Origin: Spirochaetales bacterium | GTDB taxonomy: Bacteria > Spirochaetota > Spirochaetia > Sphaerochaetales > Sphaerochaetaceae | Direction of reading: 5' to 3' | Length of the DNA stretch: 64,000 nucleotides | Assembly: GCA_017478205.1 (NCBI GenBank) | Contig: JAFVDZ010000024.1 | Span: 1-64,000, forward strand | In this document: positions 8,668 to 17,142 of the stretch, in pieces | Numbering within the stretch: the first letter of the stretch is position 1 | Layout: every line of letters begins with the position of its first letter | Program-made: the position numbers and the translations under genes | The notes under the pieces: generated by a model | Seen by the model: only the letters and a program-made list of their open reading frames with translations | Database searches by the model: none | Told to the model about the DNA's origin: nothing

Positions 8668-9456
8668 TTATACTGTGATATATCCGAGCATTCCAGAAAT
8701 TCTTCCAGCTGTCTCCTTGAGGCGAGGAATCAGATCTTCGATTTCCTGCTCAGAAATGTTGGCAGAAAGAGCACTGGCACTGATACCTGCAACGATTTCA
8801 CCAGCTTTGTTCCTGATTGGTACAGCAGAGCAGTTGTCACCGAAAATGAATTCGTTTCTATCTCTACCAACACCCTCTTCTCTTACTTTTTTAAGCTCTT
8901 CGATCATCTTATCATGGTCAACGATGGTATGAGCAGTATAAGCCTTCAATCCCTTCACCTTGATAAGTCTTTCTATCTCCTCATCGCTCATCTCACAGCA
9001 TAGGACTTTTCCAAGTCCTGTACAGTGGAAAGGAATCTGCTTTCCAGGAGTGAAGTAGGTTCTTGGAAGAGATAGGCCTTCGATTCTTTCTATGATCAGG
9101 ATATCGTCACCATTCTTCATGCCAAGATTGACATTTGCCTTCTGAAAACTGCTCCAGAAGATTTCCATATAAGGCATAGCAAACTTTCTGATCTCCAAAG
9201 ACTGCAAAGCCACACTGGAGAGAGAAAGAATCTTGAGAGAAAGAGTATACATACCTGTTCTCTCTTCCTTGACAAGGTAGCCAGACTTCTGGATGCTCGT
9301 AAGCAATCTGAAAGCCATGTTTGTATTGACATCAAGGGCTTCACAGACGTCAGGAATCCCGATGGAACCTCTTTCAGCAACTAGATCGAGAATCTTGAAA
9401 CCACGTTCGATACCCTTGATATTGTACCTATCTTGATCGACAACCATTATATTCAT
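8668..9456 (-). CDS. IclR-family transcriptional regulator
   Basis: This 262-residue protein has the IclR layout: an N-terminal winged helix (GIERGFKILDLVAE, then DVCEALDVNTNMAFRLLTSI, about residues 14-60) and a C-terminal effector domain ending in a GISASAL segment. It lies directly downstream of, and in the same direction as, the hexarate dehydratase gene (65-base gap), so it most likely controls that pathway. Family members such as KdgR often sense sugar acids or their 2-keto products. Just before ATG 9456 there is a run of seven G, which may act as an atypical ribosome binding site. Confidence 0.85.
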   Translation of the reverse strand: MNIMVVDQDRYNIKGIERGFKILDLVAERGSIGIPDVCEALDVNTNMAFRLLTSIQKSGYLVKEERTGMYTLSLKILSLSSVALQSLEIRKFAMPYMEIFWSSFQKANVNLGMKNGDDILIIERIEGLSLPRTYFTPGKQIPFHCTGLGKVLCCEMSDEEIERLIKVKGLKAYTAHTIVDHDKMIEELKKVREEGVGRDRNEFIFGDNCSAVPIRNKAGEIVAGISASALSANISEQEIEDLIPRLKETAGRISGMLGYITV

Positions 9457-9521
9457 ACCCCCCCTATATAAATAATTATTCAGCGATATTCCTATAAATC
9501 AAGGGCACCGCCAATTATCTA

Positions 9522-11030
9522 TTATGTTATCGGAGCTGGGTTATCTACAATAAGATCGTTGTAGATTCCTAGCTTCTCTGCACATGGCTTCTTTCCCTCT
9601 GCAACATCGAGAATCAAGTTGTAGAGTTGATGTCCAAACTCCTGGATAGTCTTCTCTCCAGTGAGGACATCGCCAGTATCGATATCGAAGAGATCAGGCC
9701 ACTGAACCTTGATATCGTGTCTTGTACACAGCTTGATGACAGGGACTTCTTTCAAGCTATATGGAGTACCTCGACCTGTAGAGAATACTTGAATTGTGAT
9801 ACCTGATGCAACCTGTGTTGGTCCACAAACTATATCAGAAGCTGGAGTTGCTGCAAAAGTCATACCACTTCTAGTCGGAAGTTCTGCAGGTCCCAGAATC
9901 TGCATGATTGGAGAATTTCCACTCTTTGCAATCGAACCACAAGCCTTTTCGACAATATTGGAAAGACCTCCTTTCTTGTTACCCGGAGTTGGGTTGGCAC
10001 TTCTATCTACACTTGCCTTTGCAAGGTAATTGTCGTACCAGCTGATCTCTTTCTTGAGTTTCTCTACAGAAGCTTCATCCTGACAGCGATCTGCAATGAT
10101 GTGAACACCATCTCTGACCTCTGTTACCTCACTGAACATACAGGTAGCGCCACCCTTGGCAAGAAGATCGAAAGCATAACCGATAGATGGGTTTGCAGAA
10201 AGACCAGAGAAAGCATCAGAGCCACCACACTGGGTTCCGACGCAGAGCTTAGAGAGAGGAAGTCTTGTTCTCTTTCTCTCGTTGAGAATCTTGAGTTTCT
10301 TCTCTGCCATATTGCATATTGCATCTACCATACCAGTAAAGCCCTGGCACTCCTGAAGAACAACTACATTCTCATCGTTGATTTCTTCTGGATCGAGGAC
10401 CTTATCAAGAGAGAGCTTCTCACAGCCAAGGCTTACGAACATAAGCTCGCCACCAAAGTTAGGATTCCTTGCAATGTTTCTTACACTTCTGATTGGAATG
10501 ACAGCATCTGGTGCGTTGATCGCAACACCACATCCATATGGATGGATAAGAGCATCGACATCATCAACATTTGGATACTTTGGCAGAATTTCCTTCTTGA
10601 TCTTCTCTGTTGCATATCTGAGAACACCTGCACAGCACTGTACAGTTGTTGAGATACCAAGAATATTTCTTGTGCCCGCATACTTTCCAGGACCATTATC
10701 ATATCCCATCCAAGTGTTCCTCTCTGGATTCTCTTCAGGGTAATATCCCTTCTTGCCACACTTCAAATCTGCAACAACAGGTGATGGTGGCAACTCTATC
10801 ATGTGCTCATTGATCCAGTTACCTGGCTCAACATCGACCATCATATATCCTAGCGTTACACCATATCTTGTTACAGCATCACCCTTCTTCAGTGGAACAA
10901 GTGCTGCCTTGTGTCCCTGAGGAACATCATCGAGCAGAGTGATACCAAATCCTTCCAGCTCCTCTCCTTTTTTAGCAGGTGCAATAACAACAGCTACATT
11001 ATCTTTTGCATTCACCTTGATTGCTTTCAT
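9522..11030 (-). CDS. UxaA/GarD-family hexarate or altronate dehydratase
   Basis: This 502-residue single-chain protein has a short N-terminal SAF domain (residues 1-90, ending VDVEPGNWINEH) and the large UxaA/GarD catalytic domain, with Cys-rich conserved stretches (STTVQCCAGVLR, HPYGCGVA, SLGCEKLS, GTQCGGSDAFSG). The family removes water from altronate or galactarate using iron. Because tartronate-semialdehyde reductase and a DapA-type lyase are encoded beside it, galactarate (or a related hexarate) is the better substrate guess. ATG 11030 has an AAGGA upstream. A strong -10 (TATAAT) lies about 45 bases ahead and a terminator separates it from the reductase gene. Confidence 0.82.
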   Translation of the reverse strand: MKAIKVNAKDNVAVVIAPAKKGEELEGFGITLLDDVPQGHKAALVPLKKGDAVTRYGVTLGYMMVDVEPGNWINEHMIELPPSPVVADLKCGKKGYYPEENPERNTWMGYDNGPGKYAGTRNILGISTTVQCCAGVLRYATEKIKKEILPKYPNVDDVDALIHPYGCGVAINAPDAVIPIRSVRNIARNPNFGGELMFVSLGCEKLSLDKVLDPEEINDENVVVLQECQGFTGMVDAICNMAEKKLKILNERKRTRLPLSKLCVGTQCGGSDAFSGLSANPSIGYAFDLLAKGGATCMFSEVTEVRDGVHIIADRCQDEASVEKLKKEISWYDNYLAKASVDRSANPTPGNKKGGLSNIVEKACGSIAKSGNSPIMQILGPAELPTRSGMTFAATPASDIVCGPTQVASGITIQVFSTGRGTPYSLKEVPVIKLCTRHDIKVQWPDLFDIDTGDVLTGEKTIQEFGHQLYNLILDVAEGKKPCAEKLGIYNDLIVDNPAPIT

Positions 11031-11075
11031 TCCAATTTCCTTCCTTTTTTACACCTAATGAAGTTGTTTAACAAA

Positions 11076-11117
11076 ATTATACATCAGAAGATTTAATTAT
11101 AATAATGATTTTTCAAA
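11076..11117 (-). promoter_or_regulatory. Promoter region of the dehydratase gene with candidate regulator motif
   Basis: On the minus strand a TATAAT (11081-11076) is preceded at 17 bases by a weak -35 (TATTAT). TTTGAAAAAT (11117-11108) lies just upstream. The same ten bases occur twice upstream of the DapA-like gene. Confidence 0.4.
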
Positions 11118-11156
11118 TACGTTTTGGTAAATCAACGTAATTTAGGTAAAAAATTA

Positions 11157-11181
11157 CCCATTGCTATATAAAAACAATGGG
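11157..11181 (-). terminator. Terminator after the tartronate-semialdehyde reductase gene
   Basis: CCCATTG (11157-11163) pairs with CAATGGG (11175-11181). On the minus strand TAATTTTTT follows, so it ends the leftward DapA-like/reductase transcript. Confidence 0.6.
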
Positions 11182-11211
11182 CAATTCTTCAAACGTTATG
11201 TAAATGCCTAC

Positions 11212-12096
11212 TTACTTGGAGATGGTAACGTTACCAATCTTCTCGTAGTACTTAGCAAGTGCACTGTGGTCATCCTTCTCGTTGCCATCACACTTGAGAG
11301 CCTGCATCATTTCCATGAGCTGGCCAGTGAGAGGAACTGGAGCATTGACTGCATGTGCTGCATTGAGAGCATTTGTGAGGTCCTTGATGTGGAGCTCAAT
11401 TCTGAAGCCTGGCTTGAAGTTTCTAGCCATCATCATTGGAGCCTTGGCATCCATAACTGTTGAACCAGCAAGACCGCCTCTGATTGCCTGATAAACGAGC
11501 TCTGGATCAGCGCCACACTTCTTAGAGAATGCGAGAGCTTCAGCAACTGCTGCAATGTTTACAGCAACGATGATCTGGTTAGCGAGCTTAGCGATGTTAC
11601 CAGCACCGAGGTCACCAACGTATACAACAGAACCTGCCATACACTTGAGAAGATCATAGTACTTATCGAATGTAGCCTTCTTACCACCAACCATTACAGA
11701 GAGTGTGCCATCAATAGCCTTTGGCTCACCACCAGAAACAGGAGCATCGAGCATATCGATACCAAGCTTCTCGAGGTCAGCGCCAATCTTCTTGGATTCG
11801 ACCGGATCAATTGAGCTCATATCGATGAGGGTAGCACCCTTCTTAGCACCCTTAGCAAGACCGTTTTCACCAAAAACAGCTGCTCTTACGTGTGGGCTAT
11901 TTGGAACCATTGTGATGAACTGATCACACATAGCTGCGAGCTCAGCACCACTTGCAACAGCCTTAGCGCCACAGCTTACGAGCTCATCGACACTTGCCTT
12001 GTTAAGATCGAAAACAACTACCTCGTGACCTGCCTTGAGGAGGTTCTTTGCCATTGGCTTACCCATAATACCGAGACCAACGAAACCTACTTTCAT
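11212..12096 (-). CDS. garR: 2-hydroxy-3-oxopropionate (tartronate semialdehyde) reductase
   Basis: This 294-residue beta-hydroxyacid dehydrogenase reduces tartronate semialdehyde to glycerate. The Rossmann motif GLGIMGKPMAKNLLKAGH sits at the N terminus; DAPVSGGEPKAIDGTLSVMVGG is the substrate-binding segment near residue 117, and the catalytic Lys lies in GAGNIAKLANQ. The C-terminal helical domain is complete. An AAGGAG ribosome binding site precedes ATG 12096. It follows the DapA-like gene by 36 bases in the same operon. Other members of the family (3-hydroxyisobutyrate dehydrogenase) are similar, but the neighbourhood favours GarR. Confidence 0.88.
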   Translation of the reverse strand: MKVGFVGLGIMGKPMAKNLLKAGHEVVVFDLNKASVDELVSCGAKAVASGAELAAMCDQFITMVPNSPHVRAAVFGENGLAKGAKKGATLIDMSSIDPVESKKIGADLEKLGIDMLDAPVSGGEPKAIDGTLSVMVGGKKATFDKYYDLLKCMAGSVVYVGDLGAGNIAKLANQIIVAVNIAAVAEALAFSKKCGADPELVYQAIRGGLAGSTVMDAKAPMMMARNFKPGFRIELHIKDLTNALNAAHAVNAPVPLTGQLMEMMQALKCDGNEKDDHSALAKYYEKIGNVTISK

Positions 12097-12132
12097 GTTT
12101 TTCTCCTTATGATTTTTTTCTATTTCTTTCTA

Positions 12133-13032
12133 TTACTTCAGAAAACCGCCCTTAATGAGCTGATTTCTGAGACCTGCCATCTGAGCCTCTGTTGAAGGCT
12201 TATTTGGAAGGTATGGATTACCTACATATTCTCCGAGCAGATTAGCATAGTCCTTTGTTGCTACAGGGAAGCTGGATTTATCCATCTGCAGACGGATTGG
12301 ATTGAGTACAAACTGTGCTTCGAGAGAGCCCTTGATATCACCAGCCATGAACTTGTCATAGATGGAAACAATTAGCTTTGGTAGGAAGTTTGCTGTTGAA
12401 CAAACAGCGCCACAAGCACCAAGTGTGAGACCAGAATAGATGAGAGTATCCTTTCCGCAGAGAACCTTGAAATTGACATCTCTGTTTCTTCTGATATATT
12501 CAGCTGTCTGAGTCATATCACCAGAGCTATCTTTCATACCAACAACATTGTCTTTCTCGTGAGCAAGGCGCTCTACGATTTCCTGGCTGATTCCATAGCC
12601 TGTTCTACCTGGGTTATTGTAAAGGAGCATTGGAGAGCCCTTGATGCTGTCAGCAATTGCAGCAAAGTGAGTATAAAGTTCATCTTCAGATGGCTTTAGA
12701 AACATTGGCTGAAGAACAGAAACACCATTTGCACCATTTTCCAGACCCATGGCAGCAAGACGGATACACTTGGAAGTTCTGATAGCACCAACACCCATAT
12801 ATACAGGAACTCTGCCAGCAGTCTGGTCAACAATTATCTTGAGCACCTGCTTCATCTCATCCTCTTCCTGCATATAGAACTCACCGTTGGAACCAAAAGC
12901 AAGAATACCACTGATACCACCATCGATCATAAAGTCGATATGCTTTCTAAGAGCCTTCTCATCAACCTTCTCATTCTCATCAATTGGGGTGACGATTGGT
13001 GGGATGATACCCTTAATGAAATCAACGTTCAT
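12133..13032 (-). CDS. DapA/NanA-family lyase of the hexarate pathway
   Basis: This 299-residue Schiff-base TIM barrel of the dihydrodipicolinate synthase family has the Schiff-base Lys in VVGMKDSSGD (near 163) and the catalytic Tyr in MLLYNNPGRTGY (near 135). True DapA is unlikely given the operon. Candidate jobs are 5-dehydro-4-deoxyglucarate dehydratase or an aldolase cutting 5-dehydro-4-deoxyglucarate to pyruvate and tartronate semialdehyde. The second fits the next gene (garR), which uses tartronate semialdehyde. It has a GGAGG ribosome binding site and is the first gene of the operon. Confidence 0.78.
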   Translation of the reverse strand: MNVDFIKGIIPPIVTPIDENEKVDEKALRKHIDFMIDGGISGILAFGSNGEFYMQEEDEMKQVLKIIVDQTAGRVPVYMGVGAIRTSKCIRLAAMGLENGANGVSVLQPMFLKPSEDELYTHFAAIADSIKGSPMLLYNNPGRTGYGISQEIVERLAHEKDNVVGMKDSSGDMTQTAEYIRRNRDVNFKVLCGKDTLIYSGLTLGACGAVCSTANFLPKLIVSIYDKFMAGDIKGSLEAQFVLNPIRLQMDKSSFPVATKDYANLLGEYVGNPYLPNKPSTEAQMAGLRNQLIKGGFLK

Positions 13033-13081
13033 TTTATAACCTCCAAATGTATTGCTTATCTATACAAAATCTCTAAATACG

Positions 13082-13166
13082 AAATTACCCCCGCTTTTAT
13101 TAGTTGTCAATCATATTTGATTATAAATGCAAAATCTTTTGAAAAATCAAATCTTATTTGAAAAAT
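13082..13166 (-). promoter_or_regulatory. Promoter and candidate operators of the DapA-like/garR operon
   Basis: On the minus strand a perfect -35 TTGACA (13110-13105) is followed at 17 bases by TAATTT (13087-13082), giving a leader of about 45 bases with a GGAGG. The near-palindrome AATCATATTTGATT (13109-13122) overlaps the -35. TTTGAAAAAT occurs at 13138-13147 and again at 13157-13166, and once upstream of the dehydratase gene. These are candidate sites for the IclR-family protein encoded downstream. Confidence 0.4.
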
Positions 13167-13205
13167 ATTTTCATGTTTGTTGTTTATTCACCACCTAAAA
13201 ACCAA

Positions 13206-13217
13206 TATATTATCTTC
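13206..13217 (+). promoter_or_regulatory. -10 element of the alpha/beta hydrolase gene, leaderless type
   Basis: TATATT (13206-13211) ends six bases before ATG 13218. The -35 at the 17-base position (TTTATT) is poor. No Shine-Dalgarno is present. Confidence 0.4.
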
Positions 13218-13886
13218 ATGTTCATTAATTTAAATGGCCTCGATTTCTATTACGAAACATACGGAGAGGGGACACCTCTTTTACTTCTCCATGGAAACGG
13301 AGAAGACCATTCCATATTCTATAGATCAGCAGATATTCTCCAAGCTAAATATACTGTATATCTGCTCGACTCAAGAAACCATGGACAGTCGAGTCAGGTA
13401 GAGACACTGCACTATGAAGATATGGCTGAGGACGTCGTTTCATTCATTAAAGCCTTACAGCTTGGAAGACCTATCATCTGTGGTTTTTCAGATGGAGGAA
13501 TCATCGCTCTCCTGATCGCATCAAAACACCCAGATCTTGTCAGAGCTATTATCACATGTGGTGCAAATACAAAACCAAGAGGGATCAAGAAGAGAGCGTT
13601 TCTTGAGATGAAAAGGGAGTATGAAGAAACGGGAAGTGAATTATCAAGACTCATGATCCAGGAGCCCGATATCAAGAGAGAAGACCTAAGAAGAATAAGC
13701 TGCCCTACCCTCATCCTCATAGGGGAGAAAGATATAATCAAACTTAAGGACAGCTCCTTCATCGCATCCAATATAAAGGAAAATGAATTGAGAATTCTCC
13801 CTGGTGAAGATCATGGTAGCTATGTGTATGAAAGTGAAAAGCTTGCAATCATAATAGAAGAAGAGGAAGGATTCCTTCTAAATTAG
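13218..13886 (+). CDS. Alpha/beta-fold hydrolase
   Basis: About 222 residues of a single-domain alpha/beta hydrolase. The oxyanion segment LLLHGNGEDHSIF, the nucleophile elbow CGFSDGG (Ser), the Asp in LIGEKDII and the His in GEDHGSYV make a complete triad. ATG 13218 begins the typical first strand (MFINLNGLDFYYETYG); an upstream ATG at 13158 would add 20 residues without family likeness. There is no lid insertion of note. The substrate is not evident. Its last four bases overlap the end of radA on the other strand. Confidence 0.8.
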   Translation: MFINLNGLDFYYETYGEGTPLLLLHGNGEDHSIFYRSADILQAKYTVYLLDSRNHGQSSQVETLHYEDMAEDVVSFIKALQLGRPIICGFSDGGIIALLIASKHPDLVRAIITCGANTKPRGIKKRAFLEMKREYEETGSELSRLMIQEPDIKREDLRRISCPTLILIGEKDIIKLKDSSFIASNIKENELRILPGEDHGSYVYESEKLAIIIEEEEGFLLN

Positions 13887-15247
13887 TTATCCTTACTAAT
13901 TCCTCTTCCTATCATTATTGCCTGCTTGATATTCCTGCATGGGGTAACGCCCTTTACCTTTTGACCATATGGAGACAAGTAGGTCTTGAAGCCCATATCC
14001 TCACTTGTCTTAATCCTTTTCTCAAGGAATGAAACTGGCCTTACTTCTCCAGCTAGAGATAATTCACCGAAGCTTACTAAGTCTACAGGCAGAACAGTTT
14101 CAGTCCTTGCAGACCACAGAGCCAAAGCGATAGCAAGTTCGATCGAGACTTCGTTGATTTTCATTCCTCCAGCTATGTTCACATAGATATCCTGATCTGA
14201 AAGATGAAGACCTGCGTGGCGCTCTAAGATTGCAGCGATTCTATTTACTCTTGCTGTATCTATACGATCTGAATAGACACGGGAGAAACCACTCTTTGCA
14301 GGGATAGTAAGAGCCTGTATCTCAACGAGGAAAGTTCTGCTTCCTTCTACTACGGCAGTATAGGCGATGCCTGCTGGCATTTCACTATCTTTTCTGTTGG
14401 AGATGAAGAATTCAGATGGATCCTTAACAGCCTTTAGCCCTTCTTCCTCCATCTGGAAAATTCCTATTTCATCAACAGAACCAAATCTATTCTTTGCAGC
14501 TCTCAAAAAGCGTACACCATTGTCACTGGATTCAAAGTAGAGAACAGTATCGACAAGATGTTCAACGATCTTAGGGCCAGCAATTGTCCCTTCCTTTGTT
14601 ACATGTCCAATTAGGAAGAGCGCAATATCGTTTGTCTTTGCCAGCATCGAGAGTGCATAGCAACAGGCCCTCATCTGATTAGGAGATCCAGCAATTGATG
14701 GGACAGTAGAGGTAGAAAGGGTTTGAAGGGAGTCAACGACAACGACTGCAGGCTTCAAATCCTCCACTGCTTCAACTAGAGCTTCAAGGCGAGTATCACA
14801 GAAGATGTTAATCTTCTCTAGATTCAGCTTTAGTCTTTCAGCTCTTAGCTTTACCTGGGAAGGAGACTCCTCCCCAGATACGTATAAAACTTTTCCGATT
14901 TCAGCAGCAGAAGAAATCATCTGGAGCATTATTGTAGATTTTCCTATTCCGGGTTCGCCTCCAACAAGAACAGAACTCGGGCGCATGATGCCACCTCCAA
15001 GGACCCTATCAAGCTCAGATATTCCGCTAGAAAAGCGGAAGGCTTTATCGACATTGACATCTGAAAGCTTCTTAAGGGCCTTGTCTATTATTGGCATTGC
15101 AGCCTGAGTTTTGTCCTTGCTTTCCTTTATTACCTTTTCTTCAGTAAAGGTATTCCAGGAACCACAGGAAGGACATCTACCCATCCATTTTGTTTCTTCT
15201 CGTCCGCATTCAGAGCAGACATAAACTACTGAACTGCTACTCTTCAT
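13883..15247 (-). CDS. radA: DNA repair protein RadA
   Basis: This 454-residue RecA-like protein helps branch migration in recombination. The N-terminal zinc ribbon uses C11, C14, C25 and C28; the Walker A is GGEPGIGKST near 96-105; the RadA-specific KNRFG motif lies near 257; and a C-terminal Lon-protease-like domain carries the GGMKINEVSIELAIALAL region. Its ATG shares one base with the stop of the immunophilin gene upstream (TAATG), so the two are translationally coupled. Confidence 0.95.
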   Translation of the reverse strand: MKSSSSVVYVCSECGREETKWMGRCPSCGSWNTFTEEKVIKESKDKTQAAMPIIDKALKKLSDVNVDKAFRFSSGISELDRVLGGGIMRPSSVLVGGEPGIGKSTIMLQMISSAAEIGKVLYVSGEESPSQVKLRAERLKLNLEKINIFCDTRLEALVEAVEDLKPAVVVVDSLQTLSTSTVPSIAGSPNQMRACCYALSMLAKTNDIALFLIGHVTKEGTIAGPKIVEHLVDTVLYFESSDNGVRFLRAAKNRFGSVDEIGIFQMEEEGLKAVKDPSEFFISNRKDSEMPAGIAYTAVVEGSRTFLVEIQALTIPAKSGFSRVYSDRIDTARVNRIAAILERHAGLHLSDQDIYVNIAGGMKINEVSIELAIALALWSARTETVLPVDLVSFGELSLAGEVRPVSFLEKRIKTSEDMGFKTYLSPYGQKVKGVTPCRNIKQAIMIGRGISKDN

Positions 15248-16197
15248 TAGAAATCAAGCAGCTCCACATCAAAGATCAATGTAGCGTTAGGTGGAATTAC
15301 ACCAGGGAAACCATGGATACCATATCCAAGATCTGGTGGAATGATGAGAGTTCTCTTCTCTCCCTTCTTCATTGTCTGAAGTGCTTCATTCCAACCTTCA
15401 ATTACCTGACCAATCTGGAAAGTTGCTGGAGTTCCTCTCATTATAGAGGAATCGAAGATCTTACCATTCAAGAGAGAGCCCTGATAGTGAACTGTAACGC
15501 TCTGACCATACTTTGGCTTCTTATCACCACTGCCTTCCTTGACGACAACATACTTGAGTCCAGAAGGAGTCTTTACAGCACCAGGATATCGGTTAGCAAT
15601 TTCAGCATCGATCTTTCTCATCTCTTCTGCTTCTTTTTCCTTGGCCTTCTTCTCACAATTCTCAACGAGATCAGAGAATGCCTGCTTAGTTGCCTTGAAG
15701 CCTTCTGCCTCTGAACCAACTCTAACAATTTCAACTGTCTCGATCTTATCACCCTGCTGGATGGAATTTACAACATTCTGACCTTCGATTACATGGCCAA
15801 AGACTGAGTGCTTTCCATTGAGCCATGGGGTAGGTACGTGAGTGATAAAGAACTGGCTGCCATTTGTACCAGGACCAGCATTTGCCATTGAAAGGACACC
15901 AGGAGCATCGTGCTTGAGAGAATCATCAAATTCATCAGGGAATCTATAACCAGGACCACCTGTTCCGTTTCCTCTTGGGTCTCCTCCCTGAATCATGAAA
16001 TCAGGGATAACTCTGTGGAAAACAAGTCCATCATAGAATGGTTCATCTGGATCTTCCATATTGAGTACACCTTCAGCAAGGCCAACGAAGTTCATTACTG
16101 TCATTGGCACTTTCTTGAACTCAAGGGAAAGGGTAATATCTCCCTTTTCTGTGCGGATGATTGCGTAAAGACCATCCTTCAAATCTTCTTTCTTCAT
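15247..16197 (-). CDS. Cyclophilin-FKBP fusion peptidyl-prolyl isomerase
   Basis: This 316-residue protein joins two unrelated prolyl isomerase folds. Residues 1-165 are a cyclophilin ([39 protein letters not shown]). A charged coiled-coil linker (about 165-205, [13 protein letters not shown]) leads to an FKBP domain ([36 protein letters not shown]). Double immunophilins of this order (CFBP) have been described in Treponema denticola and Flavobacterium. No signal peptide is seen, so it should be a cytoplasmic folding helper. An AAGGA lies upstream of ATG 16197. It is co-transcribed with radA. Confidence 0.9.
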   Translation of the reverse strand: MKKEDLKDGLYAIIRTEKGDITLSLEFKKVPMTVMNFVGLAEGVLNMEDPDEPFYDGLVFHRVIPDFMIQGGDPRGNGTGGPGYRFPDEFDDSLKHDAPGVLSMANAGPGTNGSQFFITHVPTPWLNGKHSVFGHVIEGQNVVNSIQQGDKIETVEIVRVGSEAEGFKATKQAFSDLVENCEKKAKEKEAEEMRKIDAEIANRYPGAVKTPSGLKYVVVKEGSGDKKPKYGQSVTVHYQGSLLNGKIFDSSIMRGTPATFQIGQVIEGWNEALQTMKKGEKRTLIIPPDLGYGIHGFPGVIPPNATLIFDVELLDF

Positions 16198-16221
16198 ATT
16201 ATTTCCTTATATAATAATTAT

Positions 16222-17142
16222 TTAATCTTCAAATAGCTCGCCGGAACACAATAGAGAATACAATCTTTCAAGATCCTGTCTGCTTTTATAGGCAATAACG
16301 ACCTTTCCTCTCCTCAGATTTCCAGTAACTTGTACCTTTGTTCCAAAGGCTTCAAGGAATTTATCTTCAACTTCCTGCTTGATAGCATCGTTAGCCTTTA
16401 CAGAGTTCTTCTTGACAACAAGCTTCTTTCCTGCATTGAAATCTTCTGCCTGCTTTTCTGCTTCTCTAACTGATAGCTCCTTTTCGACAATCTTGTTTCT
16501 CAAAAGGATTCTATCAGAAGGATTGACAAGAGAAAGGATTGCTCTTGCATGTCCTGCTGTAATTACTTTGGAAATCAAATCATCCTGAATGGAATCTGGC
16601 AGCTGGAGAAGTCTAAGACTGTTTGTGATGGTAGATCTATTCTTTCCAACCATGTCAGCAATCTCATCCTGGGTCATACCAGATTTCTCTATAATATCCT
16701 TATAGGCTCTTGCTTCTTCAATAGCATTGAGATTTTCTCTCTGAATGTTTTCAATAAGAGCGACCTGTGATTTCTGAACATCAGAAAAGGATTTTACCAG
16801 AACAGGAATTTCTTTAAGATCTGCAATCTGAGCAGCTCTGAATCTTCTTTCTCCTGCAATGATTGAATACCAACCAGGTGCATATTCTTCAACGATAATT
16901 GGCTGGATTACTCCCTGGTGTCTGATAGAATCAGCGAGTTCATTCAAGGCTTTCTCATCGAATGCTTTTCGTGGCTGATTGGTGTTTGGTTTAATCTTAT
17001 CTAGGCTGACATAAAGGACTGTTTCACGTGAAACATCTTTATTCTTTTCTTCGACGTTAACTGCTTCAGCATCTTTTTGGTAATCAGCGAAAAGGGAACT
17101 TACACCCTTCCCGAGGCCAAAACTTTTCTTGATTTTAGACAC
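16222..17142 (-). CDS. parB: Chromosome-partitioning protein ParB
   Basis: This 306-residue ParB/Spo0J-family CTPase clamp loads at parS and slides along DNA. The CTP-binding N domain includes TNQPRKAF, GERRFRAA and ALIENIQRENLNAIEEA; the helix-turn-helix domain MTQDEIADMVGKNRSTITNSLRLL binds parS; a C-terminal dimerisation domain follows. The start is GTG 17142, with a strong AAAGGAGGT seven or so bases upstream. It overlaps the parA end by eight bases. Codons 37-41 (V-S-R-E-T) are a perfect parS site inside the gene, and the start region carries a partial one. Confidence 0.95.
   Translation of the reverse strand: MSKIKKSFGLGKGVSSLFADYQKDAEAVNVEEKNKDVSRETVLYVSLDKIKPNTNQPRKAFDEKALNELADSIRHQGVIQPIIVEEYAPGWYSIIAGERRFRAAQIADLKEIPVLVKSFSDVQKSQVALIENIQRENLNAIEEARAYKDIIEKSGMTQDEIADMVGKNRSTITNSLRLLQLPDSIQDDLISKVITAGHARAILSLVNPSDRILLRNKIVEKELSVREAEKQAEDFNAGKKLVVKKNSVKANDAIKQEVEDKFLEAFGTKVQVTGNLRRGKVVIAYKSRQDLERLYSLLCSGELFED
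17021..17034. promoter_or_regulatory. parS site inside parB
   Basis: The perfect palindrome GTTTCACGTGAAAC; with its flanks (T...A) it matches the 16-base bacterial parS consensus in full. It encodes part of ParB itself. Confidence 0.92.
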
